The notes under the pieces: generated by a model | What the model saw: the letters and a program-made list of their open reading frames with translations, nothing else | The model's database searches: none | Told to the model about the DNA's origin: nothing | In this document: positions 14,814-21,534 of the stretch, piece after piece | How the letters are laid out: every line of letters starts with the position of its first letter | How positions within the stretch are numbered: position 1 is the stretch's first letter | Made by a program: the position numbers and the translations under genes | Virus record (IMG/VR): IMGVR_UViG_3300030687_000033 | Location: 1-42,964 of that record | DNA from: a virus | Strand: one strand, 5' to 3' | Length of the DNA stretch: 42,964 nt

Positions 14814-14857
14814 CCGTAATAGACACAGAACTGAGCCTCCTGTGTTGTGCCTTACGG
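14814..14857 (+). ncRNA. Hairpin presenting the complement of the start-associated motif
   Basis: Outer stem 14814-14819/14852-14857, inner stem 14823-14828/14840-14845, loop 14829-14839. The loop bases CTGAGCCTC could pair over nine bases with GAGGCTCAG at 12893-12901 and over seven to nine bases with other copies of the motif. Whether it is expressed or pairs is unknown. Confidence 0.45.
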
Positions 14858-14860
14858 TTC

Positions 14861-14900
14861 AAGGGACCTCCAGTTAAGGCTGTCGAGGTCCCTTTTCTCT
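14861..14900 (+). terminator. Intrinsic terminator
   Basis: AAGGGACCTC (14861-14870) pairs perfectly with GAGGTCCCTT (14885-14894), loop 14 nt, followed by TTCTCTTG. It closes the structured region. Confidence 0.75.
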
Positions 14901-14910
14901 TGTAGAATTC

Positions 14911-14953
14911 ATTTCCCACCGCGATTACTAAATAGTAATCCCCGTCGAAAACT
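14911..14953. repeat. 43-bp palindromic element E5
   Basis: Left arm atttcccaccgcgatta, centre ctaaatag, right arm taatccccgtcgaaaact. It lies between the terminator at 14861-14900 and the promoter at 14970-14997, so it is 16 bp upstream of a -35 box. Confidence 0.9.
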
Positions 14954-14969
14954 CTTTTTGATAACTGAG

Positions 14970-14997
14970 TTGCGTTTTCCGCGTGAATAACTATAAT
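14970..14997 (+). promoter_or_regulatory. Sigma70-type promoter
   Basis: TTGCGT at 14970-14975, 16-bp spacer, TATAAT at 14992-14997. It drives the regulator/replication block beginning at 15093. Palindrome E5 sits directly upstream, where an activator or repressor would bind. Confidence 0.65.
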
Positions 14998-15082
14998 TAG
15001 AGTTATGGAGTCGGGGCTAGCACTAGAGAAGGATGCGGGGATACAGACCCGAGCTAGCTAGATTCCCCCTTATTCTCCATTG

Positions 15083-15090
15083 TGAGGCTC
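15083..15090 (+). promoter_or_regulatory. Start-associated motif TGAGGCTC
   Basis: TGAGGCTC two bases before the GTG at 15093; it decides that start. Confidence 0.55.
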
Positions 15091-15092
15091 AC

Positions 15093-15560
15093 GTGACAAT
15101 AGATATTGATGTAGGACTAGACCTCGACTCTCTCCTCGAAGAGTCCGTCGACATCCAGAAGGCCCGCAGAGAGCAAAAATCTGCCAAAAAGGCTTCCAAC
15201 AAGGGTGCAGTCCTCCCCAAAACAGCTGCATGGATGACCGGGCCGGAAGTAGCCGAGCATTACAAGGACGTAGCCAAGATAAAGCAGACCGCTGAAGGCT
15301 GGAAGCCTCTCGCAGCTATCCTCCTGATCCACGCCCAGGTCTGCACTACCTGCCATACAGAACACCAGCGAGTCGAGGGCACCTTCATCAAGAAGGAAAA
15401 CCTCCGGCTACGTGCTATCTCCTATCTCCAGCCCAAGGACGCTTTCGACCTGAAAGACCTTCCAAGGGAAATTGAAATCCGCCCTCTCTACACTCCGATC
15501 TGCCCGAATTGCTATTTAACCCAGGGCTGGTCGGATGCCCCTATTACTTTGAAGGAGTAG
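15093..15560 (+). CDS. Putative zinc-ribbon protein, 155 aa
   Basis: GTG start set by the motif TGAGGCTC; an ATG at 15033 lacks a ribosome site. A charged N-terminal part with a basic stretch (KARREQKSAKKASNK) is followed by two Cys pairs, CTTCH near residue 100 and CPNC near residue 143, spaced like a zinc-binding site. It could bind nucleic acid or a protein partner. First gene of the block driven by the promoter at 14970. Confidence 0.6.
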   Translation: MTIDIDVGLDLDSLLEESVDIQKARREQKSAKKASNKGAVLPKTAAWMTGPEVAEHYKDVAKIKQTAEGWKPLAAILLIHAQVCTTCHTEHQRVEGTFIKKENLRLRAISYLQPKDAFDLKDLPREIEIRPLYTPICPNCYLTQGWSDAPITLKE

Positions 15561-15565
15561 CTGAG

Positions 15566-16033
15566 ATGAAATCTCCCACCCCCTCACCGATCTCTCAAGC
15601 GGCAGGCGAGCGCGATCCAGGCGCGTATGACATCCGGAGCACGCTCGAAACGATCACGCTGCTATGCGAAGAGAATGGCGAACCGTGCGACGGCTTCCGA
15701 TTTCGGGAGTTGATATTGAAGGCACGCACATTCCTCTCCACCGCTCCGACCACTGGAAGCGAGCCGGTAGCGTTCTACGATCCGAATGACGGCCGCCGTC
15801 AAGAGTCGTTCGTCTGGGCATCTGATTACCCTAACGGTGCTGGATCTTCAAATGTTCCGCTCTACGCCACCCCTGCCAGCCCCGTAGCGAGCGTGCTGAC
15901 GGATGGGCAGATTAAAGAACATTTTGACTCTCACGCCCGATATGCGCTTGAAGGTAGCAAACTGTATTGGGATGACGCATTAGCATTTGCTCGCGCCCTC
16001 CTTGCGGCGTCTATGGGCGGAGATAAGCCATGA
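15566..16033 (+). CDS. Hypothetical phage protein with SEPVAFY/PLYATP motif, 155 aa
   Basis: Start chosen at ATG 15566, with GAAGGAG upstream that also lies at the end of the previous gene. The central segment EPVAFYDPN...NVPLYATP is a pattern seen in many short phage proteins of enteric and related phages whose function is unknown. The C-terminal half has a HFDSHARYALEGSKLYWDDA helix region. It overlaps the next HTH gene by four bases (ATGA). Confidence 0.65.
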   Translation: MKSPTPSPISQAAGERDPGAYDIRSTLETITLLCEENGEPCDGFRFRELILKARTFLSTAPTTGSEPVAFYDPNDGRRQESFVWASDYPNGAGSSNVPLYATPASPVASVLTDGQIKEHFDSHARYALEGSKLYWDDALAFARALLAASMGGDKP

Positions 16034-16254
16034 GGCTCGGTGAATTGATCCGTACGCGCCGTGAAGCGCTTGGCCTGACGCTCGAAGAAACAGCCGATGC
16101 CATCGGTTGCTCGAAGTCTTATATCTGGGAAGTCGAGAACCACAAGGGCTACAAGATCAGCTTGTTACTTGCCGCGCGCTTGTCCATCGGCTTGGGCCTG
16201 CAAGTGTCAATGCTGGCTGCCTCAGCCCTAGAATCTGAAAAGGAATCGAAATGA
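16030..16254 (+). CDS. XRE-family HTH regulator, 74 aa
   Basis: A small Cro/CI-type DNA-binding protein: LIRTRREALGLTLEETADAI, then turn and recognition helix CSKSYIWEVENHKG. The domain fills almost the entire protein, leaving no dimerisation or cleavage domain, so it is more Cro-like than CI-like. Coupled by ATGA to the gene before. It may bind operators near early promoters or the dispersed palindromes; no operator can be assigned. Confidence 0.8.
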   Translation: MRLGELIRTRREALGLTLEETADAIGCSKSYIWEVENHKGYKISLLLAARLSIGLGLQVSMLAASALESEKESK

Positions 16255-16463
16255 TCTGGCCTACCAAAGTAAAAAGTGACGACGGCAAGACGTTCTATAC
16301 CGATGACGTCGCCCCCACGCAGGGCGCAGATGCGCGACCGGTGGTGATCTGCCAGATAGAACAGCACAACGGCTCATGGCTTGATGTGTCGATAGACGCC
16401 TACGAAAGCACTGAAGTGAGTCGCAGACGCATTGTTCATCTAATTGAAAAGGAGTCTTCCTAA
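16251..16463 (+). CDS. Hypothetical protein, 70 aa
   Basis: Starts MIWPTKVKSDDGKTFYTDD; soluble, likely beta-rich. It overlaps both neighbours by ATGA or single-base overlaps, so it is part of the regulator operon. No family recognised. Confidence 0.65.
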   Translation: MIWPTKVKSDDGKTFYTDDVAPTQGADARPVVICQIEQHNGSWLDVSIDAYESTEVSRRRIVHLIEKESS

Positions 16464-16699
16464 TGGGCCGTCCTCGCAAAACCACCCCACCTGTCCGCAT
16501 TGGCTTCACCCTGCCCCAGGATCTGGCCGACCGACTCGACTCCCACCTCAAGTCCGAAGTGGAAAATCGAGTCCCGCATGGTGACAAGAGCAAGTTCTTC
16601 GAAGGTCTGACACGTCAATATTTTGAAACACTTGACGGAGAGCTCACTGAAATCGAAACCTCACTGGAGAAAGAAAATGGGATGGGCCAGGAAATCTGA
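16463..16699 (+). CDS. Ribbon-helix-helix-like regulator, 78 aa
   Basis: MGRPRKTTPPVRIGFTLPQD is a basic N-terminal strand followed by DLADRLDSHL, the layout of small RHH/CopG-like DNA-binding proteins, and then helices and an acidic tail. The overlapping arrangement with two HTH genes supports a role as transcription regulator. Confidence 0.55.
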   Translation: MGRPRKTTPPVRIGFTLPQDLADRLDSHLKSEVENRVPHGDKSKFFEGLTRQYFETLDGELTEIETSLEKENGMGQEI

Positions 16700-16910
16700 C
16701 GGAACAACCCCACTGGGGGATCGTCTCAAGAAAGAGCGCAATCGCAGGGGATTTACCAATCTCAATGCCTTCGCCAAATCCGTAAACATGTCTGTTTACA
16801 GTATCACTGCTATAGAGAATCGCGGAGCAGCCCCGCACGTGCATAACCTGATCAAAATTGCTCAGGTACTTGAATGTTCAACAGACTGGCTCTTGGGCCT
16901 AGAGGAGTAG
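16677..16910 (+). CDS. XRE-family HTH regulator, 77 aa
   Basis: Start at ATG 16677 (MGWARKSDGTTPLGDRL) with GGAG upstream. HTH helices are GFTNLNAFAKSVNMSVYSI and the next helix, ending in the typical ECSTDWLLGLEE of phage Cro/C2-type regulators. It overlaps the RHH-like gene by 23 bases in another frame. With the 16030 product it makes two XRE regulators within one kilobase. Confidence 0.8.
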   Translation: MGWARKSDGTTPLGDRLKKERNRRGFTNLNAFAKSVNMSVYSITAIENRGAAPHVHNLIKIAQVLECSTDWLLGLEE

Positions 16911-16915
16911 CAAGC

Positions 16916-17389
16916 ATGATCCCAGCAGAACGACGTGATGCAGCATCAGCGTGTTGGTTGAAGCCAGCGGACTTAGGCAAGATGCCGCATGGGGGGATGA
17001 ACTACGCCCAGTGTGACTTGTGGCCGAATCTCGCCAGAAACTCCACAGAGTTCCCGCAGCCGAATACCACCTGCTACATCTCCGGCCCTGTCACCGGTAT
17101 CGAGGAATTCAACCGGCCCTCGTTCCTCCTCGCGCAACGGATGCTGCTCTCAGCCGGTTGCTCTGTGTTCAATCCAATCCACATTGATTGGCCGATTGAT
17201 CCGCTAGAGGGGGAAGCTCTCTGGCAGTACATGATGCATTACTGTGTAGCTGCTATCCCCCTCTGTGACAGCTTGCTGATGCTCCCCGATTGGCAGAATA
17301 GCAAGGGCGCTAAGGAAGAACACCGTATCGCCAAGATGTTAGGACTGATCATCTACTACTCCCCCGTACTCGATAAAGAGAACAAGTAA
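16916..17389 (+). CDS. DUF4406 (nucleoside deoxyribosyltransferase-like) protein, 157 aa
   Basis: After about 50 less conserved residues it has CYISGPVTGIEEFNRPSF, then CSVFNPIHIDWP, a central YCVAAIPLCDSLLMLPDW and SKGAKEEHRIAKMLGLIIYY. This is the DUF4406 pattern, a Rossmann-like fold related to nucleoside 2-deoxyribosyltransferases that cleave N-glycosidic bonds. Substrate unknown; nucleotide or NAD-related chemistry is possible. ATG 16916 has GAGGAG upstream. Confidence 0.7.
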   Translation: MIPAERRDAASACWLKPADLGKMPHGGMNYAQCDLWPNLARNSTEFPQPNTTCYISGPVTGIEEFNRPSFLLAQRMLLSAGCSVFNPIHIDWPIDPLEGEALWQYMMHYCVAAIPLCDSLLMLPDWQNSKGAKEEHRIAKMLGLIIYYSPVLDKENK

Positions 17390-17424
17390 CTCACCCCCAC
17401 CACCAGGGCAAGCCCTGACAGCTA

Positions 17425-17432
17425 AAAGGCTC
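17425..17432 (+). promoter_or_regulatory. Start-associated motif AAAGGCTC
   Basis: AAAGGCTC then AATT and the GTG start of the helicase gene. A variant of GAGGCTC with A for G at the first position. Confidence 0.5.
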
Positions 17433-17436
17433 AATT

Positions 17437-18753
17437 GTGAATCATGAAGAACTATCAGCATCCCAAGCGGACGCGACGCTCTACCAAGCTGAAGCCCCAT
17501 TCGAGTTCACCTCGGACCAGCTCGAAGCGATCCAAGAACTCCTCAACTACATCTCCAGCCCCTATCTCACCGACTGGTACTTCTGCTTCCGTGGCTATGC
17601 TGGCACCGGCAAAACATCTTGCATGCGGGAGGTCGCCAGACGAGTTGGGTCGTCGAATGCTAGATTTGCTTACACTGCTCCAACAAACAAGGCAGCAAAA
17701 GTCCTGCGGGAGATCGTGGGCAGTGCCTCAACCATCTATTCCTTGCTGGGCCTCCGAGTTGACAAGAACGGAGAAACTAAGCAAATCGCACACGGTAAGC
17801 CTGTTGACCTGTCAGACCTGGATGTTATTGTTGTAGACGAAGCCTCGATGGTGAATGCGCACCTCTTCGACCTGCTCTCCGACATCGCGGACAAATTCAA
17901 CCTCAAAGTGGTTTTCATGGGGGACCCTGCGCAGCTACCTCCTGTGAAAGAATCAGAGAGCCTTGCCCTGCAGGGTGAAACGGGCATTCAACTCACTAAG
18001 GTGATGCGCCATGACAACCAGATTCTCTCGCTCGTCTCTTCGATTCGAGAAGTTATATTCTCTCCGGCACCTTCAATTAATATCAAATCTGACAACCGAA
18101 ACGGAGAGGGTGTCTGGAAGCTCAGCAAGCCAGACTTCAAAAAAGAAATCTATGCAGCAGCCTCCCGAGGTGAATTCGCTGATGGCCGAACAACTAAGGT
18201 CATCTCCTGGCGAAATGTCAAGGTTGACGAGTACAACCAAATCGCCAGAGCCGCTATCTTTGGAGCAGAAGCGCAGCCAGGATTTTTTCTTGTGGGAGAC
18301 CGAGTTGTGGCAGCTGGCCCTTGTGAGCGGAATGACGACCTGCTCCTCCACACCGACGACGAGGCTATTGTTGAAGGAGTGATTGAGTGCAAGCATCCGC
18401 TGGAGCCGAAGTATCACGCGCTGGAGTTGAAATGCCGAAGGGAGGATAACCAGATTATTCGCCTCTTAGTCATTCATCCAGCTAGTCAACAACAACACGA
18501 CAATGATTGTGAACTGTTGGCCCATGAAGCCAGGGGGAATCCAAAACTCTGGCGACGTTTTTGGGACCTTAAGGACTTGTTCCATCAGATTAAATTTGCC
18601 TATGCAATCACTGCGCATAGATCGCAGGGGTCTACGTATACCAATGTATTCGTAGATTTCCAGGATACTCTTTACAACAGGAACCGTAGAGAGGCTTTTC
18701 AGTGTTTATATGTAGCGTGCTCTCGTGCTAGTAAAAGACTTTACCTTGCCTAA
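17437..18753 (+). CDS. Dda/RecD-like SF1 DNA helicase, 438 aa
   Basis: A 5'-3' SF1B-type helicase: Q-like FTSDQLEAIQEL (24-35), Walker A GYAGTGKT (53-60), motif Ia TAPTNKAAKVL, Walker B VIVVDEASM (130-138), motif III GDPAQLPPV, and near the C-terminus AITAHRSQGSTY (motif V/VI region) with CLYVACSRASKRLY. Length matches T4 Dda (439). It would unwind DNA in phage replication or recombination. GTG start set by the AAAGGCTC motif. The reading frame is intact despite the homing-endonuclease-like gene just downstream. Confidence 0.9.
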   Translation: MNHEELSASQADATLYQAEAPFEFTSDQLEAIQELLNYISSPYLTDWYFCFRGYAGTGKTSCMREVARRVGSSNARFAYTAPTNKAAKVLREIVGSASTIYSLLGLRVDKNGETKQIAHGKPVDLSDLDVIVVDEASMVNAHLFDLLSDIADKFNLKVVFMGDPAQLPPVKESESLALQGETGIQLTKVMRHDNQILSLVSSIREVIFSPAPSINIKSDNRNGEGVWKLSKPDFKKEIYAAASRGEFADGRTTKVISWRNVKVDEYNQIARAAIFGAEAQPGFFLVGDRVVAAGPCERNDDLLLHTDDEAIVEGVIECKHPLEPKYHALELKCRREDNQIIRLLVIHPASQQQHDNDCELLAHEARGNPKLWRRFWDLKDLFHQIKFAYAITAHRSQGSTYTNVFVDFQDTLYNRNRREAFQCLYVACSRASKRLYLA

Positions 18754-18808
18754 ACTAGTTTGCATATGATGTTTGTGCGTACTCATGGGGAGTGCAAGGA
18801 GAATCTAA

Positions 18809-19390
18809 ATGGAAGCGGTTGATATTGTTGGGGAAAAGTTCGGGAACTGGGAAGTTGTGGAAAGAGCCCCCAATAGACAGACAAGAGCGGTATGGGTTTG
18901 TCGGTGTGTTTGCGGAACACTTGCAGAAGTTTATGGGGGAAATCTTCGCAGGGGCCTTTCGAAAGGATGCGGCTGCAATTGGGCCGAAGTTCACCCTGAA
19001 AAATTTAAGCACGGAAGAACTGAAACTAAGGAATGGTTGGCCTGGAGAAACTTAAAAGACAGGTGTAACAACCCTAATGTTCGGAATTACGATCAGTACG
19101 GAGGTCGGGGGATTACTTATGCCCCGGAATGGGAAGAGTTTTCCGCCTTTTTCCGGGATATGGGAGGAGCTCCCTCGAAACAGCATTCGATAGATCGCAT
19201 TGATAATGATGGCAATTACTGTAAAAGTAATTGTAAATGGTCCACCTCTTCAGAACAGGCCCTCAATCGTAGAGTTTGTTTAAAAACAGGGGGAAAAAAT
19301 TTATACGAGCTTGCAGCTGAATATGGCATTACAGTAAAAGCGTATAAGTTTAAACGAGATCACGGGTTGTTACCCGTTAAATCTGACTAG
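18809..19390 (+). CDS. Putative EDxHD/Vsr-like homing endonuclease, 193 aa
   Basis: The N-terminal part carries VCRCVCGTL and KGCGC Cys pairs (zinc-like). The central region has WRNLKDRCNNP, then YDQYGGRGITY, W.EF..F..DMG, SIDRIDNDGNY and CKWSTSSEQ.NRR, the pattern of free-standing phage nucleases related to I-Bth0305I and Vsr. A C-terminal EYGITVKAYKFKRDHG could be a DNA-binding helix pair. It lies 56 bases after the helicase gene, in an A/T-richer local composition, typical of a mobile insertion. Cleavage activity is not shown. Confidence 0.6.
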   Translation: MEAVDIVGEKFGNWEVVERAPNRQTRAVWVCRCVCGTLAEVYGGNLRRGLSKGCGCNWAEVHPEKFKHGRTETKEWLAWRNLKDRCNNPNVRNYDQYGGRGITYAPEWEEFSAFFRDMGGAPSKQHSIDRIDNDGNYCKSNCKWSTSSEQALNRRVCLKTGGKNLYELAAEYGITVKAYKFKRDHGLLPVKSD

Positions 19391-19395
19391 CATCT

Positions 19396-19438
19396 ATTAT
19401 TTACCGGGATTACTATTGATTAATCGCGGTGAGAAACT
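19396..19438. repeat. 43-bp palindromic element E6
   Basis: Left arm attatttaccgggatta, centre ctattgat, right arm taatcgcggtgagaaact. It lies 16 bp before the ATG at 19454, followed by the GGAGGCTGAA ribosome site. Confidence 0.9.
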
Positions 19439-19453
19439 AAATCGGAGGCTGAA

Positions 19454-19645
19454 ATGGGAAAAGTTAAATTGAATGTGCCCGACCCCTTAGACTTCTGCCC
19501 GGCTTGCCATAAAAAGACCCAGCAGGAATGCTCTCACGTGAACTGTGGCCGTCGTAAGAGAGTTACTGTGGCAGTCCCGGATGATGCATCCTGTCGCGGT
19601 ATGCAGTCTGGCGGGTATTACCGAAAAACTTACCAGGACAAATAA
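19454..19645 (+). CDS. Small Cys-rich protein, 63 aa
   Basis: Starts MGKVKLNVPDPLDFCPACHK, with CPAC at 15-18 and C....NC near 26-31, forming a plausible zinc site, then a basic RRKRV stretch. It follows palindrome E6 and a GGAGGCTGA ribosome site. Likely a small zinc-binding adaptor or nucleic-acid binder; no family recognised. Confidence 0.6.
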   Translation: MGKVKLNVPDPLDFCPACHKKTQQECSHVNCGRRKRVTVAVPDDASCRGMQSGGYYRKTYQDK

Positions 19646-19646
19646 C

Positions 19647-19826
19647 ATGCATCATCTTAAAGAAACCACCATCGACGGGGTGAAGTTCGTGCTGATCCCT
19701 GAAGAGTTGCATGACAAGCTTGTTCGTATTTGTCACCCTTGCTATTCTCCCGGTGAATTCGATTGGGCAATGGTTTGTGATGACTGGGAAGCCTACGACC
19801 CGGAGATTTTCAGCGATGGCAAGTGA
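19647..19826 (+). CDS. Hypothetical acidic protein, 59 aa
   Basis: Starts MHHLKETTIDGVKFVLIPEE; acidic, with CHPC in the middle and an acidic Trp-containing end (DDWEAYDPEIFSDGK). It overlaps the following gene by 11 bases. Function unknown. Confidence 0.55.
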   Translation: MHHLKETTIDGVKFVLIPEELHDKLVRICHPCYSPGEFDWAMVCDDWEAYDPEIFSDGK

Positions 19827-20049
19827 ATTGATTAACGAACAGGTTCAAGATTGGCGCAACCGAGCAGCATTAGGTCAATTGTCGATTGATGAAATGAAAA
19901 TCGCTATCGAGGCAATCCGCAAGGAGCGCGCCAATCTCGAAGCTCCCAAGCCGAAGAAGCGTGCCGCAGCGGGCACAGCAGCAAAGCCGAAGAAGCTCAA
20001 ACCGGAGGATGTAAACTCCGACGATCTGCTGAAAGAACTAGGCATCTAA
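19816..20049 (+). CDS. Basic protein with VNSDDLLKELGI tail, 77 aa
   Basis: An N-terminal helical part (EQVQDWRNRAALGQLSIDEM) and an Ala/Lys/Pro-rich basic linker (PKPKKRAAAGTAAKPKKLK) lead to the C-terminal EDVNSDDLLKELGI. The same basic-linker plus VN[TS]-[DE]-[DE]-LL-x-ELG end occurs in the two paralogous proteins at 11378 and 13848, though the N-terminal domains differ. The linker looks DNA-binding and the end looks like a protein-docking peptide. ATG 19816 has CGGAG about ten bases upstream; a longer in-frame start at 19711 would overlap the previous gene almost completely. Confidence 0.62.
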   Translation: MASELINEQVQDWRNRAALGQLSIDEMKIAIEAIRKERANLEAPKPKKRAAAGTAAKPKKLKPEDVNSDDLLKELGI

Positions 20050-20063
20050 CCGTAGTACAACTA

Positions 20064-20072
20064 CAGAGGCTC
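20064..20072 (+). promoter_or_regulatory. Start-associated motif CAGAGGCTC
   Basis: CAGAGGCTC three bases before the ATG at 20076. Confidence 0.6.
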
Positions 20073-20075
20073 GAA

Positions 20076-20411
20076 ATGCAAGTAACACAAATGGTTTATC
20101 TGATAGCAGGACCAAGCCAGAACTACAATCAGGAGACTTACGAATACGAAGATTGTGTCTCTTTCACAGTATGGCCCTACGACAAATACGGAGATTCCGA
20201 CCCTGCTGTCGCCTCTCAGGAAGTTACTTTTGAAGTCCCTGATGGATTGAATGCGAAAGATCTGAAATTGCAGGCACTTGAAGCGGAGCGGGTTAGGCTC
20301 ATGGCCGACTTCAACCACCGCATCACCCAAATCCAGGCCGAAATCAACCAGCTGACCGCGATCGAGTTTCAGGTAGCTCCACAGGGAGATGATCTTGACA
20401 TCCCCTTTTAA
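20076..20411 (+). CDS. Hypothetical protein, 111 aa
   Basis: Starts MQVTQMVYLIAGPSQNYNQE; an N-terminal beta-rich half and a C-terminal helical half (EAERVRLMADFNHRITQIQAE) that may be a coiled coil. It overlaps the nuclease gene by about 20 bases. Start set by the CAGAGGCTC motif. Function unknown. Confidence 0.65.
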   Translation: MQVTQMVYLIAGPSQNYNQETYEYEDCVSFTVWPYDKYGDSDPAVASQEVTFEVPDGLNAKDLKLQALEAERVRLMADFNHRITQIQAEINQLTAIEFQVAPQGDDLDIPF

Positions 20412-21438
20412 ATTCCGCCCAATGTTCCCCAATGCAGTCGACTCCACGTTGATCGCCGCGTTCCGGGCATGCCCCCAAAAGTTTTTCCTGAGCTACGTAG
20501 AGCATTGGAAAAGCACCACCAAGAGCGTCCATCTCGTCGCCGGAGGCGCATTCGCCTCAGCAATCGAAGCCGCTCGGGAAGCCTTCTACGTCGAAGGAAA
20601 GTCCAACAGCGATTCAGAAGCAATCGGAATGACTGCTCTTATCAAGGGGTACGGGGATTTCGAGTGTACTCCAGAGAGTGCCAAGTCACTGGAACGCATG
20701 CTCGGGGCTTTCGAATTCTATCTTTTCAACTACCCATTAGGGGGTGATGGTGCCGAACCGATTACGCTGCCTGGGGGTCGAAAGGGCATTGAGTTCTCTT
20801 TTGCTGAGCCTCTTGCTATTAATCATCCTGTTACCGGTGTTCCTATTCTCTATACTGGGCGTAGTGATATGGTTGCCAATCGTCATGGTACAGGGATCTG
20901 GAACTACGACGAGAAAACCACCAGCTCCTTAGGGGCTACTTGGGGCCGGCAGTGGGAGATGCGCAGCCAGTTCACCGGCTACAACTGGGCTCTCCTCCAG
21001 CAAGGCATCAAACCCCAGGGCACTATCGTCCGTGGCATCTCCATCCTCAAGACCAAGTACGACACGATGGAAGTCCCGACCTATCGTAGCCCTCATGAAA
21101 TCGCCCTCTGGGAGAAGCAAACTCTCAGAGATATCAAACGAATGATAGCTTGCTGGGAAGAGGGGTACTGGGATTATGACATCGACGGGGCGTGTACGGA
21201 ATATGGTGGTTGCCAGTTTCAGCGAATCTGCAAATCCAGCAACCCCGATGAATGGCTTCCAGCACATTTCGTGCAGCGTGTGTGGGACCCATTGGAGCGT
21301 GCTGAGATTAGTGTTGCCGATTACGAGTCTAAGTGGGGCTTCGTCCGGCCAGAAGAAGCACCTCCTGCCCCAGGACTCCCTGGATTGTTGCTTGGAGACG
21401 GCCATGCGCTTGGTGAAGAATTGAAAGGACTGATGTAA
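20389..21438 (+). CDS. PD-(D/E)XK exonuclease (RecB/Cas4-like), 349 aa
   Basis: Begins SPFKFRPMFPNAVDSTLIAAFRACPQKFFLSY, the usual opening of RecB-type phage nucleases. It then has GGAFASAIEAARE, YTGRSDMVANRHG with the first catalytic acid, WNYDEKTTSS as the D/E-x-K motif, and QFTGYNWALLQQ as the following helix. Such proteins process double-stranded ends for recombination or replication. The start is uncertain: ATG 20389 has AGGGAG too close; TTG 20395 or ATG 20422 are alternatives, and the domain begins near the latter. It sits two genes before the RecA-like ATPase. Confidence 0.82.
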   Translation: MILTSPFKFRPMFPNAVDSTLIAAFRACPQKFFLSYVEHWKSTTKSVHLVAGGAFASAIEAAREAFYVEGKSNSDSEAIGMTALIKGYGDFECTPESAKSLERMLGAFEFYLFNYPLGGDGAEPITLPGGRKGIEFSFAEPLAINHPVTGVPILYTGRSDMVANRHGTGIWNYDEKTTSSLGATWGRQWEMRSQFTGYNWALLQQGIKPQGTIVRGISILKTKYDTMEVPTYRSPHEIALWEKQTLRDIKRMIACWEEGYWDYDIDGACTEYGGCQFQRICKSSNPDEWLPAHFVQRVWDPLERAEISVADYESKWGFVRPEEAPPAPGLPGLLLGDGHALGEELKGLM

Positions 21439-21440
21439 TT

Positions 21441-21533
21441 ATGACAACGTCAACAGTAGTTCTTCAGGCTTTACTTGAATTTCTCTGCGGAGCAGTAATA
21501 GGTGCCTTAGTGATGTATTTTTATCAGAAGTGA
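21441..21533 (+). CDS. Membrane mini-protein, 30 aa
   Basis: ATG two bases after the nuclease stop; begins MTTSTVVLQALLEFLCGAVI and is one membrane helix ending YQK. The stop lies one base before the ATG of the next gene. Small but tightly packed between real genes. Confidence 0.4.
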   Translation: MTTSTVVLQALLEFLCGAVIGALVMYFYQK

Positions 21534-21534
21534 C

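Larger units (their letters stand above)
14521..14900 (+). ncRNA. Candidate structured RNA with anti-motif loop
   Basis: A 640-bp stretch (14454-15092) without a gene contains dense inverted repeats. There is a hairpin GCAGGG 14571-14576/CCCTGC 14584-14589. A long-range perfect 10-bp stem joins TACCCTTATC 14621-14630 and GATAAGGGTA 14713-14722, and it extends inward with GGGG/CCCC and encloses a TTCAGG/CCTGAA hairpin (14669-14688). A two-level hairpin follows at 14814-14857: outer CCGTAA/TTACGG and inner ACACAG/CTGTGT, with an 11-nt loop AACTGAGCCTC. An intrinsic terminator ends the region. The loop holds the exact reverse complement of GAGGCTC(AG), the motif before early start codons. It may be a separate RNA or the 3' UTR of the 13848 transcript. 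No own promoter was found. Confidence 0.45.

Noticed and set aside
14521-14900. tRNA gene in the structured region
   Set aside because: No acceptor stem with CCA, TPsiC arm or anticodon arm layout could be built.
15000-17400. Lysogeny module
   Set aside because: HTH regulators are present, but there is no integrase, excisionase or CI-type cleavable repressor in the window.
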